Part shown: one piece after another, positions 7,829-12,923 of the stretch | Layout: each line of letters begins with the position of its first letter | How positions within the stretch are numbered: position 1 is the first letter of the stretch | Source: an uncultured Eubacteriales bacterium | Lineage (GTDB): Bacteria; Bacillota; Clostridia; Oscillospirales; Oscillospiraceae | DNA: 12,923 nucleotides | Direction: 5' to 3' | NCBI GenBank assembly: GCA_900553135.1 | Contig: USCO01000053.1 | Location: forward strand, 1 to 12,923 | Position numbers and translations under genes: made by a program | Notes under the pieces: model-generated | Told to the model about the DNA's origin: nothing | The model's database searches: none | What the model saw: only the letters and a program-made list of their open reading frames with translations

Positions 7829-8127
7829 CGCACCACACCTCCCCAGGGAATATTGGCCGCGGACTGGCCGCAGCTGCGGTAGACGGCACACTCCACCCGG
7901 GCCTTCAGGGTGCAGTCCAGGGCCCCCTTATCCACCACATTCACCCGGGCGCTGGTCACCTCCAGGCGCTCCAGGGTCTCCAGCACAGTGGCCTTGATCT
8001 GGCGGCCATACTGATTCATCACGCTGCTGGACAGGGTCAGCTCCACCCGGCCGTCGCCGGGCTCCACGGTGACCTGGGCATCGCTGGACTCCAGAGTGCC
8101 GGCCATAGCAGGCTTCAGGATCTCCAT
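7825..8127 (-). CDS. citD: Citrate lyase gamma subunit (acyl carrier protein)
   Basis: The 100-residue acyl carrier of citrate lyase. The N-terminus MEILKPAMAGTLESSD places a serine at position 14, the residue that carries the phosphoribosyl-dephospho-CoA group in Klebsiella CitD. VEPGDGRVELTLSSSVMNQY (22-41) also matches the family. A strong AAGGAGG (8135-8141) lies seven bases before the ATG at 8125-8127. It is the first gene of the operon and overlaps citE by 4 nt. A candidate promoter is about 60 bases upstream. The length is normal for CitD (about 95-100). Confidence 0.97.
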   Translation of the reverse strand: MEILKPAMAGTLESSDAQVTVEPGDGRVELTLSSSVMNQYGRQIKATVLETLERLEVTSARVNVVDKGALDCTLKARVECAVYRSCGQSAANIPWGGVVR

Positions 8128-8183
8128 ATCCGTTCCTCCTTTAAAGCTTTTTCCGATTTTTCACCGGTTTTCTTTCTATTCAT

Positions 8184-8212
8184 AAGGTATCACGCCTAAA
8201 TATATAGGTCAA
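8184..8212 (-). promoter_or_regulatory. Candidate promoter of citDEFC-citXG
   Basis: On the minus strand TTGACC (8207-8212), a 17-base spacer, then TGATACCTT with -10 TACCTT (8184-8189) and an extended TGn. The predicted start is near 8177, leaving a leader of about 50 nt before citD. A near-palindrome (CCTAAATATATAGG on the plus strand, 8195-8208) occupies the spacer and the end of the -35. Confidence 0.6.
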
Positions 8213-8224
8213 ATACAATTCTTT

Positions 8225-8239
8225 TTATGTCTTCCATAA
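8225..8239. promoter_or_regulatory. Candidate LysR-type regulator binding site
   Basis: A perfect 15-bp dyad TTATG-TCTTC-CATAA whose inner 13 bases fit the LysR-box T-N11-A rule. It is centred at 8232, about -55 from the predicted citD start site and about -62 from the predicted start site of the regulator gene. That is the usual place for a shared LysR-family recognition site. Which protein binds it is inferred from position. Confidence 0.6.
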
Positions 8240-8258
8240 GTTTTATATTATGTTTTTC

Positions 8259-8287
8259 TTGACGGTGGTTCTCTCCCACGGTATCAT
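8259..8287 (+). promoter_or_regulatory. Candidate promoter of the LysR-type regulator gene
   Basis: TTGACG (8259-8264), an exact 17-base spacer and TATCAT (8282-8287). The predicted start is near 8294, about 23 bases before the ATG at 8317. It diverges from the citD promoter. Confidence 0.65.
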
Positions 8288-8316
8288 GGAGATAAGAAGA
8301 AAAACGGGGGATTGGT

Positions 8317-9207
8317 ATGAATCTGAAACAGGCCCTTTATATCCAAACCATTGCCCAGGAGGGCGGTGTTACGGCGGCGGCCAAGAAGCTGTACATCAGC
8401 CAGCCTTCTCTGAGCCAGATGCTGCGGCAGATCGAGTCGGAGCTGGGGGTCCCCCTCTTTGAGCGGGGTTCCCTTCCCCTGCGCCCCACCTACGCCGGGG
8501 AGCGCTACCTCCACGCCGCCCAGGTGATCCTCAGCGCCAACGAGGCTCTGGAAAACGAGCTGCGGGAGATCCGCCAGGAAAACGGGGGCCGCCTGCGTCT
8601 GGGTATCAGCATGCAGCGCTCCGCCCACCTGCTGCCCCGGGTGCTGCCCGGCTTCTCCAAGGCCTATCCCAACGTGCGCCTGGAACTGCGGGAAGGGGGC
8701 AGCGCCCTGCTGGAGCGGCTGGTGCTGGAGGGACAGGTGGATCTGGCCCTGGCCACCACTGAATCCTCCGCGCCCGGCATTTCCTATGAGCTCATCCAGC
8801 GGGAGACCATCGGCATTCTGGCCGGGGCGGACAGTCCCCTGGCCCGCCGTCTCCCGCCCGGCACACCCATTCAGCTGGAACAGGCGGCGGACTGTTCCTT
8901 CGTCTCCCTGAAACAGGGCCACAACATCCGGGTCATTCAGGACCGGCTCTTCCAGGCCCAGGGTTTGCAGCCCTCCATCTTTTTGGAGACCGACAGCATG
9001 GAGGCCGCCCGGCAGATGACCGTGCAGTGCGGATGCTGTATGCTCTGCTCTGACAGCTACCCCATGGGGACCCGAAGCGCCTTCTACCCCTTAGAAGGCT
9101 ACGAAAACCACCGCCACTTCTACGCCTGCAGCCGCACGGACCACCCCCTCCCCCGCTATGTCGCCGACTTTATTCATATGGTGCGGGAGAGCATGCTACA
9201 GCATTAA
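8317..9207 (+). CDS. LysR-type transcriptional regulator, likely of the cit operon
   Basis: A 296-residue LysR-family protein of normal length. The winged helix-turn-helix lies at about 3-60 (GGVTAAAKKLYISQPSLSQM, ending ESELGVPLFERG). A linker helix follows to about 88, and the periplasmic-binding-protein-like effector domain starts at RLRLGIS (92-98). The ATG at 8317 has a GGGGG site at 8306-8310. The gene diverges from citD, which in this family usually means control of the neighbouring operon plus autoregulation; a dyad between the promoters supports this. The effector, perhaps citrate or a related acid, is not readable. An odd feature is four cysteines in seven residues (C238, C240, C241, C244) where most relatives have a glycine-rich loop. 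Citrate lyase operons of enterobacteria are run by CitA/CitB two-component systems instead. Confidence 0.93.
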   Translation: MNLKQALYIQTIAQEGGVTAAAKKLYISQPSLSQMLRQIESELGVPLFERGSLPLRPTYAGERYLHAAQVILSANEALENELREIRQENGGRLRLGISMQRSAHLLPRVLPGFSKAYPNVRLELREGGSALLERLVLEGQVDLALATTESSAPGISYELIQRETIGILAGADSPLARRLPPGTPIQLEQAADCSFVSLKQGHNIRVIQDRLFQAQGLQPSIFLETDSMEAARQMTVQCGCCMLCSDSYPMGTRSAFYPLEGYENHRHFYACSRTDHPLPRYVADFIHMVRESMLQH

Positions 9208-9247
9208 AAAACCGCCTGTCCCATTCAGGGACAGGCGGTTTATTTTG
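9206..9247. terminator. Bidirectional terminator between the LysR gene and the hydrogenase gene
   Basis: A perfect 14-bp stem (AAACCGCCTGTCCC at 9209-9222, GGGACAGGCGGTTT at 9228-9241) with an ATTCA loop. The plus strand continues TTTATTTTG and the minus strand runs into six T residues. It therefore serves both converging genes: the LysR gene ends at 9207 and the hydrogenase gene at 9262. Confidence 0.93.
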
Positions 9248-9261
9248 TTCAGAAACAGGAA

Positions 9262-10779
9262 TTACTCCTGGACCTCGTGCAGACGCTTGACCGCAGCAGA
9301 CTCAGAGACGCTCTTCACAGGGGCCTCGTTGGTGTACTTGGTCACAGCGGCGGTGCTCTTCTTCACGGGGGTGATGGTGCCGGCGCCGGCCACGCAGCCG
9401 CCGGGGCAGCCCATGCCCTCCAGCAGATAGCCGTTATACTTGCCGGTCTTGGCCATCATCAGCATCTTGCGGCACTCCCGCAGGCCGTCGGCGTGCTCCA
9501 CCAGCACCTCGCGATCGGGATCGATCTCCTTGATGGCTTCCTTCACGGCGGCGGCCACACCGCCGGTCACCGCGAAGCCACGGCCGGCAGCGGTACCGGT
9601 GCTGAACTCCTCGTCGGGGTTCACAGGCATCTCGGCGGGGTTGATGCCCTTGGCGTCAAACACACCCTGCATCTCCTCAAAGGTGAGGACGAAGTCCACA
9701 TCGCTGCGGATGGTGCGGCGGGAGGCCTCCAGCTTCTTGGCGGCGCAGGGGCCAATGAACACGATGCGGGCATCGGGGTGGTCCTTCTTGTACAGGCGGG
9801 CGGTGAGGACCATGGGGGTCAGGGCCATGGAGATATAAGGAGCAAACTGGGGGAAGAACTTCTTGGCCATGACACTCCAGGCAGGACAGCAGGAGGTGGC
9901 CATGAAGGGCTGCTCGGCGGGGACCTTCTTCAGGAAGTCCTCAGCCTCCTCAGCGGTACACATATCGGCGCCCACGGCAACCTCAATGACCTTGTCGAAG
10001 CCCACACGGCGCATGGCCTCCCGCAGCTGGGAGGAAGTGACCTTCTCGCCGAACTGGCTGACAAAGGCGGGAGCCACGGCGGCGACCACCTTGTCTCCCC
10101 GCTTGATGGCCTGGATCATCTGGAAGATCTGGCTCTTGTCGGAGATGGCGCCGAAGGGGCAGTTCACCAGACACATGCCGCAGGAGACGCACTTGTCATA
10201 GTCGATCTTGGCCCGGCCCAGCTCGTCGGAGCCGATGGCGTCCATGCCGCAGGCCTCAGCACAGGGACGCTCCACCTTCAGGATGGCGCCGTAGGGGCAC
10301 TGGTCGGCACACTTGCCGCACTTGATGCACTTCTCCTGATCGATGAAGCTCCTGCCCTGGACCAGAGAGATGGCGTCCTTGGGGCAGACCTCCATACAGG
10401 GGTGGGCCAGACAGCCCTGGCACATATTGGTCACCTTCACCTGCTTGGGGGGACAGGCGTTGCAGGCGAAGTTGATGATGTTGATCAGGGGGGGCTCATA
10501 GTACTTATCTGCAATGGCGCTCTCCTCGATGTTGGCGCCGGTAGGGGCGTACTCATCCACGTCCCGCAGAGGCAGGCCGATGGCCAGGCGCAGGCGCTCG
10601 CTGATGATGGCGCGCTCCAGGAAAATGTTCTGGCGGTGGCGGGCCACCTCGCCGGGAATGATCTTGAAGGGCAGGTGCTCAATGGCCTGGGCGTAATCCC
10701 CGCCCTCAAAGGCCAGACGGGCGACCTCGGTAAATACCTGACGGCGCACGTCATTGATATAGGTATGGACTCCCCGCAT
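9262..10779 (-). CDS. Monomeric [FeFe] hydrogenase, group-B type
   Basis: Iron-only hydrogenase catalysing reversible H2 formation, probably with ferredoxin as partner, in the cytoplasm. The 505 residues have an N-terminal segment (1-100) without motifs. A cysteine-rich Fe-S region (106-207) follows, with CX2CX4CX3C at 120-132, CX2CX2CX3C at 151-161 and 197-207, plus C106, C109, C173 and C177: sixteen cysteines, enough for four [4Fe-4S] clusters. The H-cluster domain has L1 TSCCPAW (295-301), L2 IGPCAAKKLEA (342-352) and L3 EGMGCPGGC (454-462). PAW and GPCAAKK instead of PGW and MPCTAKK suggest group B rather than the well-studied group A. The ATG (10777-10779) has AAGGAGG eight bases upstream. 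No maturation genes hydEFG are nearby. The hydrogenase call is firm; the subgroup is from motifs alone. Confidence 0.95.
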   Translation of the reverse strand: MRGVHTYINDVRRQVFTEVARLAFEGGDYAQAIEHLPFKIIPGEVARHRQNIFLERAIISERLRLAIGLPLRDVDEYAPTGANIEESAIADKYYEPPLINIINFACNACPPKQVKVTNMCQGCLAHPCMEVCPKDAISLVQGRSFIDQEKCIKCGKCADQCPYGAILKVERPCAEACGMDAIGSDELGRAKIDYDKCVSCGMCLVNCPFGAISDKSQIFQMIQAIKRGDKVVAAVAPAFVSQFGEKVTSSQLREAMRRVGFDKVIEVAVGADMCTAEEAEDFLKKVPAEQPFMATSCCPAWSVMAKKFFPQFAPYISMALTPMVLTARLYKKDHPDARIVFIGPCAAKKLEASRRTIRSDVDFVLTFEEMQGVFDAKGINPAEMPVNPDEEFSTGTAAGRGFAVTGGVAAAVKEAIKEIDPDREVLVEHADGLRECRKMLMMAKTGKYNGYLLEGMGCPGGCVAGAGTITPVKKSTAAVTKYTNEAPVKSVSESAAVKRLHEVQE

Positions 10780-10832
10780 ATGCTCTTCCTCCTTACTGTA
10801 TTTGCAAGAAATCTTTCAGTTCAAACAGCACT

Positions 10833-10861
10833 ATGTTACCATACTCTCCCTTATTTTACAA
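10833..10861 (-). promoter_or_regulatory. Candidate promoter of the hydrogenase gene
   Basis: On the minus strand TTGTAA (10856-10861), a 17-base spacer and TGGTAACAT with -10 TAACAT (10833-10838) and an extended TGn. The predicted start is near 10826, about 47 bases before the ATG. The rest of the divergent gap, 10862-10960, shows no feature I can support. Confidence 0.6.
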
Positions 10862-10972
10862 CAGAACTTCCGCCGAGACAATCATAATTTTTCGGGGAGA
10901 GATATGACATTTTTGCCAAGAGCCATGAAGCAAGTTATGCGTCAGCAGAAAAATCCACGCTTTTCCTTTCCG

Positions 10973-10997
10973 ATAACCCTGTGGTATAATAGGATAT
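10973..10997. promoter_or_regulatory. Candidate Rrf2/IscR-type operator over the rrf2-like gene's promoter
   Basis: ATAACC (10973-10978), 13 bases, then GGATAT (10992-10997). The halves are inverted repeats at five of six positions and the whole is 25 bp, close in size and in its AxAxCC half-site to the E. coli IscR type-2 motif. It spans the -10 box at 10985-10990, a position suited to repression by the gene's own product. The right half also lies in the perfect palindrome GGATATATCC (10992-11001). Confidence 0.35.
10982..10990 (+). promoter_or_regulatory. Extended -10 promoter of the Rrf2-type regulator gene
   Basis: TGGTATAAT is a perfect -10 hexamer with an extended TGn. The region 17 bases upstream (TTTCCT at 10962-10967) is a poor -35, which extended -10 promoters tolerate. 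The predicted start is near 10997, giving a leader of about 67 nt. Confidence 0.7.
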
Positions 10998-11010
10998 ATC
11001 CATCAGACCT

Positions 11011-11040
11011 GCCGCGCTGGGCCCTCAGCCTCAGCGCGGC
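11011..11040 (+). other. GC-rich hairpin in the 5' leader of the Rrf2-type gene
   Basis: GCCGCGCTG (11011-11019) pairs perfectly with CAGCGCGGC (11032-11040). Inside it GGC/GCC (11020-11022/11028-11030) extends the stem past one bulged base to a CCTCA loop. No T tract follows, so it is not a terminator. It ends seven bases before the ribosome-binding site (AAAAGGAGG, 11047-11055) and may affect message stability or translation. Confidence 0.6.
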
Positions 11041-11063
11041 CAACAGAAAAGGAGGATTCCCTT

Positions 11064-11477
11064 ATGATGATTTCTACCAAGGGCCGCTATGCCCTTCGCG
11101 TCATGCTGGATCTGGCCCAGCACGACGGGGGCTATGTCCCCCTGAAGGATATCGCACAGCGGCAGGGTATCTCAGAAAAATATCTGGAAAGCATTGTCAG
11201 CCTGCTCACCCGGGGAGGCTATCTCACCGGCGTGCGGGGAAAGGGCGGCGGCTACCGCCTCACCCGTCCCCCGGAGGAATACACCGTAGGGGGCATCCTG
11301 CGGCTGACCGAGGGCGGGCTCACCCCCGTGAACTGCCACCAGCTGGGCGAGGGAGGCTGCCCCAACCAGGCCAGCTGCCCCACCCTTCCCCTGTGGCAGA
11401 AGCTGGACCAGGTGGTCAGCGGCTATTTGGACAGCGTCACCCTGGCCGGACTGCTGGCCTCCCCGCCCATGGTTTAA
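11064..11477 (+). CDS. Rrf2/IscR-family transcriptional regulator
   Basis: A 137-residue Rrf2-family regulator. The N-terminal MMISTKGRYALRVMLDLAQ and the winged-helix part (DIAQRQGISEKYLESIVSLL at 29-48, GVRGKGGGYRLTRP at 56-69) are typical. Three cysteines, C91, C99 and C105, lie where IscR-type members hold an Fe-S cluster; the first spacing is seven residues rather than the five of E. coli IscR, and the second is the usual five. The ATG at 11064 has AAAAGGAGG eight bases upstream. It diverges from the hydrogenase gene, suggesting that it senses Fe-S or redox state and controls that gene, itself, or both. Alternatives are a CymR-like or NsrR-like role; there are no cysteine-metabolism or isc genes in the window to support them. 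Confidence 0.93.
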   Translation: MMISTKGRYALRVMLDLAQHDGGYVPLKDIAQRQGISEKYLESIVSLLTRGGYLTGVRGKGGGYRLTRPPEEYTVGGILRLTEGGLTPVNCHQLGEGGCPNQASCPTLPLWQKLDQVVSGYLDSVTLAGLLASPPMV

Positions 11478-11520
11478 CAAATCTCCTGTCTGGTTTTACG
11501 TTGATTTCACAAAGAACCGG

Positions 11521-11549
11521 TTGAGCACTTTACACTCCCTCCATACAAT
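11521..11549 (+). promoter_or_regulatory. Candidate promoter of the alkaline phosphatase gene
   Basis: TTGAGC (11521-11526), an exact 17-base spacer and TACAAT (11544-11549). The predicted start is near 11556, about 36 bases before the ATG. No terminator is visible between the regulator gene's stop at 11477 and this promoter, so some read-through is possible. Confidence 0.65.
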
Positions 11550-11591
11550 AAGCCTCGGCCATTGCGCCATAATATCTTTGGAGGGAAGAAT

Positions 11592-12923
11592 ATGAAAAAA
11601 TGGATTGCTACCGCCCTGACGCTGGCTCTGACTGCCGCCACGCTCAGTGGCTGCGCCGGCGGCAACGCCGCTGACAGCGCCCAGTCCGGTGCGAATGCTG
11701 ATAACATGAATGCCCAGACCGAGACCAAGGTTCCCAAGTATGTGTTCCTGTTCATCGGCGACGGCATGAGCTATCCCCAGATCCAGTCCACGTCCGACTT
11801 TCTGGGCGCTCTGAACGACGAGGATTACTGGCAGGCTGAGCCCAGCCTGGATGACAACCAGGGTGCTACCCTGGACGGCCCCGAGTATCTGAACTTTATG
11901 AATTTCCCCGCCGCGGGCTCCGCTGTGACTTATGACTCCAACAGCTTCTGCCCCGACTCGGCCTCCACCGCCACCTCCATCTCCACCGGTCACAAGACCT
12001 ACTCCGGCACCATCAACATGGACGAGACGGGCACCACCGCCTATGAGACCATTGCCGAGCAGCTGAAGGACCAGAAGGATTGGGAGATCGGCGTCATCTC
12101 TTCCGTTAACATCAACCACGCCACCCCCGCCGCCTTCTACGCCCACCAGGCCAGCCGCAGCAACTACTACGAGATCGGCCAGGAGCTGGTCTCCTCCGAC
12201 TTTGACTACTTTGCCGGCGGCGCCTTCCTGGACCCCACCGGTGAGAACGAGGACCAGACCAGCCTCTACGACCTGGCCAAAGAGGCCGGTTACACCGTGG
12301 CCATGACCCAGGCTGAGGCCGAGGCCGTGAACGCTGAAACCGAGAAGGCCCTCATCATCTCCGAGCAGCTGGCCGACGGCGACGCCATGCCCTACGAGCT
12401 GGACCGCACCGAGGACACCTGGTCCCTGGCCGACTATGTGGAGAAGGGCATCGAGGTCCTGGACAACGACAACGGCTTCTTCATGATGTGTGAGGGCGGC
12501 AAGATCGACTGGGCCTGCCACGCCAACGACGCCGCTTCCGCCATCCACGACACGGAGGCTCTGGCCGACGCCGTGCAGGTGGCCATGGACTTTGCCAAGG
12601 ACCACGCGGACGAGACCCTGATCCTGGTCACCGGCGACCACGAGACCGGCGGTCTCACCATCGGCTTTGCCGGCACCGATTACGACACCTATCTGAACCT
12701 GCTGGAGAACCAGAAGATCTCCTACGCCAAGTTTGACAGCGACTATGTGGCCTCCTACAAGGAGAACAAGACCTCCTTTGAGGACGTCATGGCCGACATC
12801 ACCGAACTCTTCGGCCTGAAGACCGAGGGCGAGGAGGGCGACAAGCTGGTCCTCACCGACTACGAGCTCAGCCAGCTGAAGGCTGCCTACGAAAAGAGCA
12901 TCAACGGCACCGCCGCCAGCCAG
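11592..12923 (+). CDS. Alkaline phosphatase lipoprotein (cut by window edge)
   Basis: Secreted phosphomonoesterase of the PhoA superfamily that releases phosphate outside the cell. 444 residues are visible, with no stop. A signal peptide (MKKWIATALTLALTAAT) ends in the lipobox LSGC with lipidated Cys21, so the enzyme is membrane-anchored. Active-site motifs in order are FIGDGM (54-59, metal ligand Asp57), PDSASTATSISTG (121-133, nucleophile Ser123), NHATPAAFYAH (175-185, with His176 and Thr178), EGGKIDWACH (301-310, Glu301, Asp306, His310) and TGDHETGG (347-354, Asp349, His350). His176 stands where E. coli PhoA has Asp153, as in many other family members. The last metal histidine (E. coli His412) must lie beyond the edge. 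The ATG at 11592 has GGAGGG at 11580-11585 upstream. Confidence 0.95.
   Translation, partial: MKKWIATALTLALTAATLSGCAGGNAADSAQSGANADNMNAQTETKVPKYVFLFIGDGMSYPQIQSTSDFLGALNDEDYWQAEPSLDDNQGATLDGPEYLNFMNFPAAGSAVTYDSNSFCPDSASTATSISTGHKTYSGTINMDETGTTAYETIAEQLKDQKDWEIGVISSVNINHATPAAFYAHQASRSNYYEIGQELVSSDFDYFAGGAFLDPTGENEDQTSLYDLAKEAGYTVAMTQAEAEAVNAETEKALIISEQLADGDAMPYELDRTEDTWSLADYVEKGIEVLDNDNGFFMMCEGGKIDWACHANDAASAIHDTEALADAVQVAMDFAKDHADETLILVTGDHETGGLTIGFAGTDYDTYLNLLENQKISYAKFDSDYVASYKENKTSFEDVMADITELFGLKTEGEEGDKLVLTDYELSQLKAAYEKSINGTAASQ

Noticed and set aside
7829..7891. Longer N-terminus for CitE, 21 codons upstream
   Set aside because: It would overlap citD deeply; the inner ATG gives the ATGA overlap and has a GGGGAGG site.
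8186..8288. Direct repeat GGTATCAYG at 8186-8194 and 8280-8288, touching both -10 regions
   Set aside because: The copies largely coincide with -10 sequence read in opposite senses; a nine-base near match in an AT-rich gap can occur by chance.
10833..10870. Possible Rex (NADH-sensing repressor) site at the hydrogenase promoter
   Set aside because: Only TTGT-like fragments are present; no TTGTTAA-N4-TTAACAA-type dyad could be found.
9277..10887. Plus-strand open frame opposite the hydrogenase gene
   Set aside because: Shadow frame; the hydrogenase on the other strand has all catalytic motifs and a strong ribosome-binding site.
11496..12641. Minus-strand open frame opposite the alkaline phosphatase gene
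   Set aside because: Gly/Val-rich shadow; the plus strand carries the complete order of phosphatase metal-site motifs.
1..12923. tRNA or rRNA genes, CRISPR arrays, insertion sequences, phage or integrase genes
   Set aside because: No spaced direct repeats, transposase or integrase motifs, or tRNA-like cloverleaf segments were noticed by eye; the genes are ordinary metabolic and regulatory ones.

Overview
The window looks like chromosomal DNA of an anaerobic, high-GC member of the Clostridia, most like the gut Oscillospiraceae (Flavonifractor, Lawsonibacter, Intestinimonas relatives). The basis is strong AGGAGG ribosome-binding sites before nearly every gene, GC-rich third positions, a monomeric group-B-type [FeFe] hydrogenase, an anaerobic citrate lyase operon and Gram-positive-style lipoproteins. 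The genus is an inference. Genes fill almost everything, and no stretch without a gene exceeds 300 bases.

Region 1 (1-2785, minus strand) is a three-gene operon read right to left: nnr (NAD(P)HX epimerase/dehydratase), a small GerS/LolA-like lipoprotein, and alr (alanine racemase, cut by the left edge). A candidate promoter lies just upstream of nnr.

Region 2 (2795-8212, minus strand) is a complete citrate lyase operon, citD-citE-citF-citC-citXG. CitD is the acyl carrier, CitE the citryl-CoA lyase and CitF the CoA transferase. CitX and CitG, fused in one protein, make and attach the phosphoribosyl-dephospho-CoA prosthetic group, and CitC acetylates it. Together they convert citrate to acetate and oxaloacetate. 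A strong terminator-like hairpin lies inside the operon between citF and citC, and a second one ends it. No citrate transporter or oxaloacetate decarboxylase is visible. Citramalate lyase, which uses the same architecture, remains an alternative.

Region 3 (8128-9247) holds a divergently transcribed LysR-type regulator. A perfect TTATG-N5-CATAA dyad containing a T-N11-A motif sits between the two promoters, at about -55 to -62 from each. A bidirectional terminator follows the regulator.

Region 4 (9262-11477) holds the hydrogenase gene on the minus strand and, divergent from it, an Rrf2/IscR-type regulator with three cysteines. This suggests Fe-S or redox-linked control. A candidate operator dyad spans the -10 box of the regulator gene.

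Region 5 (11478-12923) starts a lipoprotein alkaline phosphatase with its own promoter; the gene is cut by the right edge.
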